DNA from: Anseranas semipalmata
Taxonomy: Eukaryota > Chordata > Aves > Anseriformes > Anseranatidae
Assembly: GCA_013399115.1 (NCBI GenBank)
Contig: VXAA01006435.1
Span: 121,733-185,732 of the forward strand
Reading direction: 5' to 3'
Length of the DNA: 64,000 bases
Shown: positions 40,201-53,984 of the stretch, one piece after another
Position numbering within the stretch: position 1 is the stretch's first letter
Layout: each line of letters opens with the position of its first letter
Notes under the pieces: generated by a model
Database searches by the model: none
What the model saw: the letters and a program-made list of their open reading frames with translations, nothing else
Told to the model about the DNA's origin: nothing
Made by a program: the position numbers and the translations under genes

Positions 40201-41693
40201 CCTATCCCTTTGTAATAATTAGTTGGTGGTGAAACCTGAGTAGAAGTTCTCTGGCCTCAGAGAGCTGATGTTTGCTTCCTCCGACAGATGAAAACAGGAG
40301 GAGAGTGGGTGAAAAACACTGGGTCACACTGCTCTCACAAGGCTTACAGAGAGAAATGGCAGCTAATCTTCATCCTGAAATAATCATTTGGAAAGTCTGA
40401 GCTTACCAGGTGGGATGTGTCAGCTACAGTCTTGGGAAGAGTTCCTGCCTACTGAATCAGTGACCAAATGGTCCAGCACAGCAGGTGATGAATAATCTTT
40501 CCATAATCTTCTGCTTTCTAGTGCCAGGTCTTCACCAAAAAACCATCATGAAGTCTTCCTCACTCTAGTGGCACATTTTTCCAGACAGCCTTGCTCTGCT
40601 CTTGCAGCCCAGAAGACCCAGGATGGTGGTGACTACATGTGAAGTGGAAGGAGACCTGTGCTGCATTAAGGAAGGCTGTAGGCATGGAAGAAAGGAGGAA
40701 ATAATGCTAGGACAGAATGATGAGGAGCCTCCGAGAGTGCTTAGGCCTGTCGGGATGGGATGGGATGCTGTTCTGGGGTAAATGGTCTTGTTTAATGCTA
40801 GAAGTAGTTATAAAGTTATCTGTGGCCTACCTGTACCTACAATCAAAGGGTTGCTCTGCCTGGAGCTGCTGGAAACTGCTGGCCACAAAATTGTCTCATT
40901 TTATTGAAAACCAGGGAGAAGGTATAGACCAACAACCTTTCTCACACATCTGCAGAGTGCCGGGCTCTGGGGACTGCACCCAGCAGTCACTGGGCTATGG
41001 GAACATCACAAGAGTATGGTTTGGGAAAGGGCTTGCATGCGGGCCATGTGTTTCCTTTACTGCTTTGTTTTCTGTGGGTTCATCTGTGGGTGAACTGAAC
41101 AGTGTGTTGTTTGACAGAAATTGCTTCTGACTTACTGGAATTGGCATTTGTCCTCATCTGGACCCAGAAGACCTGTGTAAGTGCCTCATGCAGCAGGGCT
41201 GGCTACATTAGCCCAGTGGGTGATCGGGACCTGCAGTGCTGGAACCACAGGGCTCTGCTCCAAACAGCAGCAAAAAGAGCCAGAGAGAGCATTTTGAGAA
41301 GGGTCTAAAACACAGCTTGCCTGGTGGTAGTGCTGCCTACCCAAGCAAATTTTGCAGAAAGCAAAAGAAGATAGGAGAAAGTGGGAGCTTGGGGCGATTT
41401 TGCAAACTGAAGTCATCCTCGTGTACTTCCCTGCTGAGTGAATCGCCCTCAGGTGTCTAACTCCTAACATTTCTGGGTGTCCACAGGTACTCTGCAGGGC
41501 AAATAAGGCTTTAGCAGGCATCGGAAGCTGATACCTCATTGTGGACTCCTTTTCTAAATAAACTGAAAGCTGTTCTGCTCTAAGTCTTGCTACTTTCCTT
41601 CTGTAACAAAACATCTAAACAGCCAAGTAACTTTTATTTATGTTTGGGGATTGGAGCTGTCCTTGAGCATTTAAAGCAGGCTGAAAAATCCAA

Positions 41694-41726
41694 TTTTATT
41701 TATTTATTTATTTATTTATTTATTTT
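41694..41726. repeat. (TTTA)n microsatellite
   Basis: About eight uninterrupted TTTA units lie in intergenic DNA. Confidence 0.9.
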
Positions 41727-43200
41727 AGGATGGGGTCATGTTTTTGTGTGAGCTAGATGCTGTCAGGCCTGGTAGCTGCTCTGGGATGTCAGTGGGTTTT
41801 GCAGTGACTCCGGTTTCTTTCAGTAGCTGCAGCAGGCTTTGAGGATCTGTCGCTCTGGCCTGCTCTGTGGGATCTCTGTAGCAATCTCAAAGCTCCAAGG
41901 TCTCTGCTGGGAGCTCAGCCCTGCTTAATCCATATGTCAGCAGGCTATGGGACCTGGTGCTAGTCCCTGGTCATCTAGGAGGAAAGCAGGCATCAAAACT
42001 TCGCAAGAAAATCAGATTAGGTTCATGGAACCTGAGATGTTTTGGATGAAACTCTGTATGCCTTTCTTGTTGAAACAAGGGTTTGAAAGACTTTCGATCA
42101 GCTCTGCCTAGTGCTGCTGCTCACACCTCCACTCAAGGAATAGTAGTGTCCGGTGCTACACTGCAAACACAGAGCAGAGACAGCTCCCTGCCTCGAAAAA
42201 TATGGACTGTCCAATGCAGGTTGGTCTTTCTGGCTTCCTTTGTGGGTTCCCAGGATGATCTACATCTGTATTATTCCTGTGGTCTTTCATCTTTAGTCTG
42301 CATAATGTCCTCATTGCACTCTGATTTTTTTTTAATGCTGTTGTTGCAAGTAGCTTAAAGTGTTACAGGACAGAAGCAGGACACAATTTATGTTTGGTAT
42401 TTTCTCTGTGAAATCAGCAGCTTTCCTGGCTGCATCCCCAGTCTTGATGTTGATATGTTTCTCTCTGCTCCAGGATAAAAACAGCACCTGCATAATAACC
42501 AGCTCTAAGATGGTATCTTCCGGGCAGCCTGTTTAACAAATTATAGGTTAAGCAAATTAAAAGCAAATGGGAAAGAAGCAATAACAAGCAGAAAATGTGT
42601 TTGCTGGCACTTTCTCCAAGAGATCGGGGCATTTAATTCTCGAGTAGCTCTATAAGAAGCTGCCAACTATTTTTCTCTATCCTTTACATTGACTTCCTTT
42701 CCTTCATTTCGCTGGATGCCTCGCAGGGCTGGATGCAGCCGCAGTGTGGGCAGGCACCTGTGGGAGCACTGCCTGTTGCACAGCGAGGAGGAGGCTTGCA
42801 GCATCACCTCTGCTATTCCCCATCCCTAGCACAGCAAACCTGACCCTGCTGTTCATCACTACAAACCCATCACTGGGGTGAAATGCCCGGGCAGATTGCA
42901 CGCTCCCATTGCTGGGGCCGGCTGGCTAGGAACTGTATAGGGCTTAATTATTTTTTGGTCAGGTTTCCTTCAAAAGTGAGGCTTACATGGTGCTGTTTGT
43001 ATGAGTTTGTCTATGTGCATCTCCTCATTCTGCTTGTTTCTCTATCTGTTCACCTCCTCTGTGTGCTGAGACATGTCCTGCTCTTACCCTTCCTCTGTCC
43101 TGCCTCTTGCTCTTGTGAGGACTGGCAATACAGCTGGGAGGGCTAATATCGAATGTGATGTAACTAGCCAGTCAAGCTCTATCTGGGGAAATTTAATTGC

Positions 43201-43219
43201 ATTTATTTATTTATTTATG
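43201..43219. repeat. Short (TTTA)n microsatellite
   Basis: About four and a half TTTA units. Otherwise unremarkable. Confidence 0.8.
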
Positions 43220-46200
43220 TCTCCTGCAGGCAAGTCCTGCTTTCTTCTGCTACTCCCTCCCCACACAGACACTTCTGCCACTCGAGTATTAGAGACAGCT
43301 TTATGTTGTCTATAAAGCTGGCTCACTGTCAGCTCAGTCCCTCAGCTGCCATTCCTGTTTCTGTGGTCATTCAGATGGCTGGAGGCTTGGAGCAAGGTGC
43401 AGAGCAGGAGAGTTTATGGCTGAGCAGATGAGCTAGAGAGGCTCAAAATGTAATTAACCGCATTTTGCAGAAGGGGTGAGCAAGGTGCAGAGAGACTGTG
43501 ACATACGTAAGGTGCCACATGGGAGGTGAGGCAGAGATAGGAAGGGACGGGTACATCTTGTTGTCTAAGTCCCAACAACCTCTTCTCACTGCCTGTTTGG
43601 TGCAGGAATCCCTGTTCCTGCGGCATGGCCTCCTTGCTTGCCTGTTGTGTGGTGAGTGCCAGCAGCTGAGCTCAGTCCCCTGGTCAAGAAAAAACAGCCG
43701 AAGCTCTGCTGTGTGAAAAACACGGTTTGCAAACTGCTGGTTGCCCTCTGGGCCCGCTCTAGGGGGCTTTTGAGTGGTTGCCCGCAGGGAGCTGTGCACC
43801 TCAGGGCTCTGGTCCTTGGCTCCCTGTTGACAGCGGGTGCTGGCTCTGCTCGCAGGCAGGCTCTCGTTCACCCTCTCTGAACGTGGCAGCCGGGCCCCTG
43901 CTAACCCCAGTGGGTGCTGGAGAACTGCTGTTGGAAGGGGACACTTCCAACCTGTGTTTTCGTGTGATTCAGCACCCAAACCGTCAATAACATCAAGCAT
44001 GAGTTACTGACGGTTGAGGAGCTCAAGGCTGGGACAGCACAAGGTGCTGGATGAGATGACGTGCAAGTAGGAGCAGCTTCATCTGGGTTCCTGTGACTGA
44101 GACTAGGGCTGTACAGGAGCAGCTATGGAGGAACAGCAGGGGTAAGGTAGATGAGAAAAGCACCTCTGTTCTGTATTTGTGCATCCCCAGGCCTGCTGGA
44201 TGATCCCTGGCTGGAGCAAATGAGTAAACTGGACATGAAACACCAGAAAACAGCACTCAGGCTGAGCCAAGGGGTGAACTGTTTCCTTAGTCGCAAGGAT
44301 GTTGCTGTGCACAGAGAACAAATGGCTATACCTGAAATAGTCATGGATTTCCAGGCATTGACCCAGACTGGTTGCAGATCTCAGGCCTGGGAAATATGCT
44401 TGAATGGTTAAAAGGTATAAATTACTTTAAATTAATCATTGATTTAATCCGCCTCCCCAGAAGCTGGGATAACCATGTTATTGAATCAGGAATAAGCTCC
44501 AGTTGCACAAAGAACTGTAAGAGAAATGCATGTATTCAGTGCTTTGGTTTCTTGTTCTTTCTGTGAGGCATATACCATTTCCCACTGAGATGAGTAGGTG
44601 TTGTACAGTCCCCAGCAGCGAGCTGAAAATCTCCAAGGGAAGTACAAGTGCATTTTCAGTCCTCCCAGCATCAAATTACACCCATTCAGAAATGCAGAGG
44701 AGCCAACAGAAGATTTCTCCCAGGTGAGATAGGGCTGGGGAGAGTGTTTCCCTCCAATCTTTACAAAATGAGGTTAAATGTGACAAATGCCCAACTGAGC
44801 CTGCCACCCTCCTGCACCCAGGGATGCTGAGAGCAGAGGGACGGTGCTTGCACTGCAGCTGGTTTCAGTGGCTGCAAGACAGGCTGCAGCAACACGGTCC
44901 CTCTTTGAGGGAAATCCAGTGCTGTGGCATAAATAAGGGATCAGCTTCCTCCTGGGTGAGCTGATGGTAAAAGCCTGGAGACAGAGAAGATGTGGAGCTT
45001 GTAAAGAGGAGAGAGGCCCTAGAGAAGATGCTCTGACCGGCTGATGAGCTGTTTCCCTGGCAAAGTGGTGTTGGCTTCTGTTATAGCAGCCTGACAGCTG
45101 GGGTAGGAGAGGGGGAAGGCTGGGGGCACTTGCAAGAGGTACCCCCAATAATTTCATTGGAGGAAATACGGGGGGAAAGATAACAGCAAGGTGATGGCTA
45201 GAAACCTTGCCAAGGGAGAGGTAAGGGACATGTTTAATTACTTAGATGCCAACAGATACAGCAAGGCATTGAGTCACTGCATGTAATGAGTTAGCGGCTG
45301 TGAGTGGGCTCCTTTCAACAGTGGCCGTGAATGCTCCGGGCCCATCTTGAGAGCAGAGGAAGACACTAGCTGAAACCTTTCCCTGAGGTACTTAATGAGG
45401 TGGCCCTCATTAGCTGGATCTGTAGAGCTGGCTCTGTGTATGTGCCCAGCCTGCTCTGATCGTGCAGTAAAATGACCGCGTGGTGCTGCCGACACAGCCT
45501 GGTTCGTAATTGGAAGGGGACAGGAGCGGGCATGGTTCGCGGCTGCGGCTTAGCCAAGGGCTGCTGAGAGGTGATGCTGTGTGTTGGTCACTTGTGAACA
45601 ACTCTCCCAGGTCCTGAGAAGAGGTGAGAAATCCAGATCTGCGGGGAAGCCAGGGACAGCTGCTAAGAAGCAGGTTTCTTTGGTGGAATTAAACTCCGTG
45701 CTGACTGGGCAGAGGCTGCGTGGCCAGGCTGCAATTAAAAGTGAGCGCTGAGTAGAAGCCCTGATGTCAATCCCTTTCTCTGAGGTAGGGAAAATCCAAT
45801 TCTCATCTGACTAGAAAGCAGGGGGAATGCTTCCATACCCCCTGCAACTGCCTGTCCTTTTTTAAAGAAATAAATGAGTGTATGTGAGAGCATGGGGGGA
45901 ACCTTGTGGTTAGAGAGGCCATTTTGCTCCTTTCAAACAGTCACAGAAATGCCAATCCAAGCTCTTTTTAGTTGTTGGGTTTGTTTGTTTTTCACTTCCT
46001 TAATCGTGTTGTCTGCATCTCCGGCTTTTCAGAAAACAGCTGGTGAATTCAGCCTATATCCAAACACACTGCAGTATCTTAGGGGTAGTCTCTCTCTTGC
46101 GGGGCCCCAGCAAATAGTTGCAGATCAGCCCCGACTTTATCAGGTCCTGCAGATCTTTCTCCAGCAGTTTGCTGTAGCACTAACAACCTCCCCTAGCCCC

Positions 46201-48161
46201 ACCAGCGCTGGCCAGGCTTTCTCTCCCAGCCTCTGCTGCTTGCCCTCAGCCTGAGCTGCTGCTATGTTTATTGCACAGTTTGATCTTCAGGATGTTGGAT
46301 ACACATACTATTTTTTTCCTATTTGCTTAAAATAGTGGTGAATAATTCTAGACACTGCTTCAATTGCCTAAGGAATAGTCAAACCATGATTCCTCACACA
46401 GACAGGTTAAGTGTCCTCACTCTCTTTTTACAAATGATTTCATGAGGAAAACAGTGAAGCCCTTATCTTCTGCAGACCTTTGAGAGATCGTGTGCTCAGC
46501 TGCTGGCTGTGGGTCCCCTGGGCAGCAGGATAGGATGCTCACAGCAGGGTCCATCGGGAAAGTGCTCCTGTAAACCAACATCTCTTCTAATGACACTTTG
46601 ATTTCTCAGCTCCACAAGTCTTGTTAAAAGAGTATGTGAAATTTAATCAGAATTTCACATTATCCCAGTGCTGATGACAGGTGAGTCCCATGCTTACTGT
46701 CCTACCTGGTCTTAATCAGTCTGCTGGGTGGAGGAGTTTGAAGGGTCTCGGTAATGGTCAGGGCAGCATGTACAGTCAGCTTTTCCCTGTATGTGCACTG
46801 TGTGTGGCATGGGGAAAGGGAAACAGTGCAATTTCAGTGACTCCTAAAACTAATTAACATTAAAACCTGCCTACAAAAAGATGCCTCTTTGTAGCTGCTG
46901 TTGTGCCCCATCAGTTGTCTACCCAACTGTGGTGGATAAGTAATGCTTTCTCTTATCTGCTGGCAGACTTACAGGCTGGCGGTGCTCATCTAGATGTTAC
47001 TGCTCTGGATTTGCCTATTCCACCACCTGCTGACTTGGCAACTTGAGCGTTGCATGCTCCAGAAGAGAGGTATGTTTCCTAATTCACTGATTTATGGATC
47101 ACATCAGTCTGTGGACAGCATGGTGAAGCAGAAGCCTCTGTTGCATGCTAATTGCTTAAAAGAAAATATGAGGTTGTCTGGAGGGCAAACACCAGTGACT
47201 GCTCTTGGCAGGAGATGAAACTTGTTTGTCTTGGGGTTCTTCACCTCTTTCTTTAATTACTGTAAGTGAAACTCTGCACAGATTGTGCGACCACACTGCT
47301 GCTCACTGCTGAATTAATCATGAATGAACTTACAGGAGTTTTCATGGCACCTAACTATTATGGGATCTTTTCCTCCTCTGGATCATGCTCTTGAAGGCAA
47401 AGAGATGTCTATCCCACACACTTAATCTCAAGCCTGTGAGAAGCAGTTGCTCTGTATAGACCAGCAGGTGGTTGCAGGGTCTGATGTGGGGTGCGTGCAT
47501 GCCTGTGTCTGCCATAGACAAACACAGCACTTCTGATCTGTCGCATCTGAGAGCTGAATTTGCCTGGACAGCAGATACTTTGATGGAGAGGAGAACCTCT
47601 TCTCTGTGTTTGGTGATGACACTGGGATGGTGTTGTAGGAACTGAGAGGCAGAAAGATTAAGTGTATTATGAGAGAGGCTTTGCAGCAGAGCTAATGGGT
47701 TGGAGTCAAGTGCTTTAACCAGATGCTTCCCCAGGCTCTATGTAAAATAAAACTTGTCCAGGCACAATGATGCTAGGAAATGTTTGACGTGATGACCTTA
47801 TAATCACTTCATTTAAGGATGTGATTAATGATCTGTGCTTTGCCATGTTGTAACTTGATATCCCATATGGAGTCTGCGGACATCTGCTCTCTACCAGAGG
47901 GTAAATATTCACAAGGCAGCATCCTACAGACCTTGTTCACAGCTCACAGAAGTCACTGCAACATCTTTCATGAAGTGATGTGGGTTCTGGCTGAAGAACC
48001 ACAGAAGAATCCAAATAGTCAATTTTTTTATGCACCCTGCTGTTGAGGAGATAGGATACCCATTGAAAAGGTTTCCAGACTTTCACATAAGGACAAATAA
48101 GGACTCCCAGTTCTGACCTTTAATTTTCATAGAAGTCTTGTTTATTTTGCTGTTTTAAAGT

Positions 48162-48243
48162 GTTGAGGACTCACCTTGTGAAGCTTTCCATTGTTGTACT
48201 GGAGTTGAGGACTCACCTTGTGAAGCTTTCCATTGTTGTACTG
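48162..48243. repeat. Perfect tandem duplication, 40-bp unit at 42-bp period
   Basis: A 40-bp unit starting GTTGAGGACTCACCTTGTGA and ending GTTGTACTG occurs at 48162-48201 and again, without a mismatch, at 48204-48243, separated by GA. The identity points to a recent duplication or an assembly artefact. It lies in otherwise unique intergenic DNA. Confidence 0.95.
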
Positions 48244-51200
48244 CAGACGGAGCCATGAGGGACCCAAGAGTTTTTGCAAGCTAGAAAAACTTCCAAGAGA
48301 TCATACCTGTGTCCAAGGTATAAAACATTTTGAAGGGACGTTAGCTGCTTTTCAGCACTGGCTGTGTTTCCAGCTCTTAATCATCGTTGTGTTGCCATAT
48401 GAAGCCTCAGCTCTTGGGTGAAGAACGTTGGGTGAGAAACAAGACCACCAGCAACCTAAGCAGTGATGGACTGATCAAGGACATATCTCTTCTTCAGAGA
48501 GAAACACCATCTGTTGATAATGTTGAGTCTGACATTCCTCAAAGCTAGATTTTCCAGGAATCAAAACTGGCTGGAGTATTGTGATTTATGCTGATGGTAA
48601 TTAGTGTCTCTTGTGGTCTGGCATGTTGGAATTTGACCATCCGGTGGATATAAGAGGCACAAATTAAGTCTCCTCTTGTTGGCCCACAAAGCTACATTAA
48701 ATCTGTTCCAAAGTAGTTTGGGGCCCTTTATCCAGGAACAGCTTGAACAGGAAAAACATTAAAAATGATTAAATTATTAAGGTGTGGAAAGCTATAATCC
48801 ATCATTTTACCTGCAGTAACTAGCTTAGCCTGCCTTCACTGGGAAATAGTTTATGATGGTTTAAATCAGCAGGTGGGTGCTTTTCCCCATGAGGATGAGT
48901 GAAATGAACGTATTTGCATCTCATGCAGGCTGAGAGCATGCTTGCGGTCAGCTCTGATATTGCCCATGGCTCAGCTGGGCAGTGGCACCTTGCTCAGAAG
49001 GGGAAATTTGAATAGCTGAGTGGTCAAGAAGACACTGTGAGCACACCAGTGGGCCACTTGGCTGACTTGGTTCCCAAGGCTGAACTGACTGGGGTAGGTT
49101 ACTGGGTGTCAGAAAGGGGCACAGATAGCTGTCCTCTTTCTCATGGTCTGGGCTCAGCCACCAGAACTGGGTTCAGAGAGGAAACAGCGTTTGGCTATTG
49201 GTTCCTTTCAGATTCCATTATTTCTGGTTTTCTTCATGATCAAAAGCCCTGTTCACCACTGCTGATTTGTGACATCAGCTAAATGCCATTCTCAGAAACA
49301 TCCTTAAATTCACAAAAGACATATTGCCAACAGAAGAGCATAATGCTTTTGGAAGGGCAGTTCCCTGTTCATGTGATGTTTCATGTATGGGGCCTGACTG
49401 TGCTCCCATGTACATCATTGTTTTTTTTGGTGTTACCTCGGTTTTATGTGGTGAAAGCACTGACCACAGAAAGTATATACTTATCTTAAGGTTTGTGAGC
49501 AGTCACACTGAAATCAATAGACCAATGTAGATACCAAGCAAAAGCAGATATTTAAGTGCTCTGCTGGATCAGCACCTCACTATCATGACTCCTACTCCAT
49601 CAAGGCTGTTAATTACCCTAGCAGATCAAACATATTTATGTTTTCTTCTTGGAGAAGAAGGGGAAGATAAAAACAAATCTATAATATGTCATGTACAATA
49701 TGTAATGTATAACATGTAATATATACTCCAATTTCAGTTTGAGGAGCCAACAACCCTTTGACTGAGATTTTCACCAGCACTTCTTGTAAAGGAACTGTAA
49801 CACTGATGTCTCTGATGAGCTGTGAGGTAGAGCTGCTGATGGACATGCTGTGCATTTTTGTGTCTTCCAGATCAACTCTCCTTTGGCCTGCTCTGGTTGG
49901 CAGAGAGTACCACGACGTGACAGAGGAGAAGGAACTGGGTGTCTGTCCACTGGGAGAATAAAGCCACATAACTTCGGGCCTGTTCTTCAAATGAAGCTTC
50001 TTGCTAATAAGTTTGTCAGTGGGAACCTTTGAGAATTAAACACAGGAGACATAATCTCTCTGCAAGGTAATTAAAAATATTTGCCCCTTGCTGATAACTG
50101 ACCTGCTAATTTCCTCTTGTTTGAGAAAGCTTTATGAAAAATTACTGTACTGTTTGTGTAACAAGGCAGCCGCTTGCACAGATGTTTTCCCAACAAATAG
50201 GGATACAAGGACACTGCTGGCTAACTTTCTTCAGCTCTCAGTATTTTCAGAGGGCTTCTTAGGAAGGAGAAACTTGTCTGAATATCTGGAAGCCTTTTGT
50301 TTGTTTGTTTGTGTGAAGAGGAAAAGTGTTCTCTAGACTGTTTAAAAAACAATGCAATGGAAGTAGGTCATCTGAGCAGGGGGTAGAGGCAAAGCTTTAA
50401 TGAGACTGGAAGTCAGGCTGATGACACCAGCTGACCATCTAGCTGAGATGGCCAGTTCTGTCCAGGGCCAGCCTGAAGAGGAACTACAGGTATTATTATG
50501 CTATAGTCTTCAGATGGACATGCCATTGCCACACAGGGAGTGTGTTGAAGAGCAGGGATTTGAATCCATTTCTGGAGTCCTCAATGAAGCACTTAGATTG
50601 CATTAACATTCAAAAGCTTGGGATGAGGGTCCCACACTGTTCAATGCTGCACAAATACAAACAAGAGACCCCTGCTCTGAAGGGCTGTGGTGGACAGGCA
50701 TGGGGATGGGAGCATCTGCTAACAAATCTGGGAACAGCAGGCCCAGGTGCTTCAGGTGCTGAAGACAGTGGCGTGCATGATGAGAAAGCTCCTGGGAAGA
50801 GCAGAGGAAAGGTATAACTATCCCTGATGAGATGCAACGAGTACACTGGATATGGCAGGCGTCCTGAGGGAGACTGTGCGTGAGATCTCGCTGCCGAGGC
50901 TCTCCTATAAGAAAAGCCAGTTTGGGTCCACATTCAGAAACAACAAAAGCTTCATCCCTGACGTGAGAGCAGCCATATGGGACCAGACCCAACAATCTCC
51001 CTTACCTGTTATTCTGCCTCAGCAGCTGCCAATAGCAGAGGCCTAGAGTACGAGGACCATGGCAAGCCGAGGGCAAGCTTTCCCCTGGAGACCATTCCTA
51101 GTGGTCAGAAACATGGGGACCTTGTGAGCCAGAAGGTGCAGCTTGTCTGTTGTGTTCCACAGGTCCAGTTGTGGCTGCCATCTGGGTCTGAGCACATTAA

Positions 51201-53980
51201 TGTTGTTGTACTCCATGGCAGAGTCCTCTGATTTTAATTACACACTGTACAAGGAGCTGTCTCCTTTGTGGGCTTAAATCTCCTGCACAGTAATTTCACG
51301 GCTGTCTCTGAAAATGACAAATACTAATTTCTTTTGTGCCTCCTCCTTTCTGTACATGATGTTATAGACAGGTAAACAGTGCTGCAGAAATTGGCCTTGC
51401 CATCTTCTGGATTGCTGGAGATGGCACGGAGCACTAAGCTATGAGACAGAGCTGGATCCTGCTGTAGTGCAAACTTTCAGACAGATGTGGCAGCATTTAC
51501 AATTGGTTTGGAGCAACAGCACATTCAGCCTGGTGCTTCCTTCCCTTAAGAGGCAATTAAAATGTGAATGCACGGAGAGGTGCCTGTTTCAGAGACCTCA
51601 TGGAAATCTGCAGCGGGGTGTTTCTGCAGTGACCTTTGTCTGTCTAATGATCGTACTGGACCATAAACTTCCAGACCTTCTCAAACTCTCACACACTTTC
51701 CTTGTGTGATGGCTATGGGTCAGTGGACAGCATTGCAGGCTGCTGCTTTTGGTCCTGTTGTGCTCAGGAATTGGGCTGTTTTCATGTGGCTGTTCTCATA
51801 GGGCTGGATTACTCTATGCACTTTCCTTCAAGTGTTAGCCCCAGCTAAAATTCTCTATGCAACCGTAGATCCCTTATCCTTCCCACCTCTTTTCATTTAT
51901 TCTTGCAGAGAGAAAAAGCACAAAACCAATGTGATATCTCTGCTTGTGTGATAATCACCATCTTGGCCTGCTTCAGACCAGGAGGTGGTGACAGTGAAGC
52001 CCAGTCCTTATGGGAGCAAAAGTGCTCGAGCAAGATTTCAAAGTAACGTAAACTCAGATTCGGGAACTGACAATGGGAAAAGGCAAGCAGCCAAATTTTA
52101 CCTCTCATTTGGAAATTTATGACTTAAGCTTATTTTCAAATTCAGCAGAAAATTGGAATGAGCAGCTTCTCCAGAGAATATATCTGTAGTCAGCTGAGGG
52201 TTGGGATCTTGCCTCTGAGGATGGCAGAGCTTCCCAGTTCCTGGTAAGTTAGGAGCCATCAGTCTGGCAAAGTCCCCTTGGCAAATCACGAATGCTCGTG
52301 AGCTATCAAAGCTCTGCAAGGCAGTGAATCTATCCTGCATTATACCAGTGGGAAATCTAGCCTTTAATTTTAGTTCTTGAATTAGCAGTTGTTTTAATCA
52401 CATGAACGCAGCCTGCCAGGTTGTCAGGGCCACATATGCAGAATTCAGAACTGTTGCTTCAGTGGAGCCCTAAATATATAATGTTTCAGCAAAGCCTTCC
52501 CCTTTTTATTGGGCGTATGGACAATTAAGCTGAAAGTGTGATGGAAAGTCATGCAACAGACAACCTGAAGCAGGAGCAGCCTGCTTCATAACTGCCTTGT
52601 GCAATTAGGGAGCAGCTCACAGGTCACTTGGTATTAATTGACCCAATTAGGAGCTTGAGCACTTTATGAATGCTATTATACAACATGATAGCAGGGGACT
52701 CGAATCAATGATGCTGGCAGTCTCTTTCCATCTGACAGCCTCTCTTGAACAGGTATGGCTTATAGGGCCATTTCTGCTGAGCTCTGTGGAACCACACCAA
52801 GAGTTCAGCCACTCCAGTTTCTACCCAGCAACAGTCAGCAAACACTAAATGCCACTTCTGCTGCATGTGGGACTGTCTCTCAGATGTGCTACATGGAGAT
52901 TTTCTCCAGAAAGCCCAAGCAATGGGCTTCCAACTCTTCCATCACTTTTCTGGTAGGGATGAGTACACTGAGCTATTTTGAACCTCATACAACAGGGCCA
53001 GGGAATCCCTAGAGGAGACGCGGCATCTCTGGAAGGGTCTGAAATGAGATTTCCCTGTTATTTCTTTCAAGAAGCTTAGATAATCAATGTGTTTGATCAA
53101 TGCTGCTTTTCTGATACCCTCTTGCCCAAGTCCTAGGGTGCTGTCAGCGTTACCCTAGCTAAGGAGGAAGCAGAGTTGTCTTCCTCAGCAGGGTCTGAAC
53201 CCAGCTTTCTGCAAAGCTTGTTTTTGCCTGAATTTTTAGGCTGATCTGTGAGGTGAAATGCAATATGTTGCAGTAGAAGATGCTGCTGTATTAAGAATGC
53301 TCGGGCTGGAGTAGTACCTGGAGAATAGAGAGAAGTAAGCTTTCATTCCTCTTCAGAGATTTCTCCTTTGACCTTTGTTTTTCTCCATCTCTATGCTCCC
53401 TTTTTCCTTCTCTCTCTCCAGAGAGCATGAAAGCAATCATTTTAAAAAAAGGGAGAATGATTCATGTTCGATCAGCTCCAGCCTGATTCGTATAGGATTC
53501 TTCTGCAATAAGCCAAAGAGCCTCTGTTGAGTTGTTGCTGGCAACATCCAGGCTAGTTACAGCAGTGTGGGCATGGAGAGCAGATGAGGGCATGTGTGTC
53601 TGCACTGCTTAAGCTGAGAAAGGATGACCTGTGCTCTGCTCAGCGCGTAGCTAGCAGCTTGCCTTGTTTCCTCTGGGTACCAGCTCTGCCGACAGATAGT
53701 GGCTGGCTTCTTAATGGGGGAGCTAAGATCTTGGCTGTGCTTACAACAGGGTCTAGCATCAGGGCACGTTTTTGTAGCAATGCCAGCAGTACCTTAGAGC
53801 GTACCTGAGGTCCGATGGCTGTGTTAGTTTTGCATCGGAGGATGTTTTTGGAATTCGCCAGCTCTTACAGCCTGAGCACGTCCATCTCCCGGAGGTCCCG
53901 TCTCAGCACCCCTCCCTGCCCACCACCCAGCCAGGAGTTACTCCCGCGTCTCTCCAGGATGTTCCATCTGTGACACGCGC
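48244..53980. other. Intergenic DNA upstream of the TMEM275 CpG island
   Basis: No gene was recognised in these 5.7 kb. A pair of CAATTAGG sites and an ATTAATTG lie near 52600-52655 (see findings). GC content rises toward the CpG island at the right edge. Confidence 0.55.
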
Positions 53981-53984
53981 TTCC

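Larger units (their letters stand above)
31292..48161. other. Intergenic DNA, no recognised gene
   Basis: This stretch of about 17 kb carries no gene that I can recognise on either strand. It holds an N at 36260, a poly-A tract near 34239-34253, TTTA microsatellites at 41694 and 43201, and a TAAT-rich block near 37140-37280. Short open frames are numerous but have no domain, consistent coding bias or paired splice sites that I can see. Long-range enhancers or non-coding RNA genes cannot be excluded. Confidence 0.55.

Noticed and set aside
43443..44000. A 185-codon minus-strand frame in intergenic DNA
   Set aside because: No recognisable domain, no splice context and overlapping frames on the other strand. 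Likely chance.
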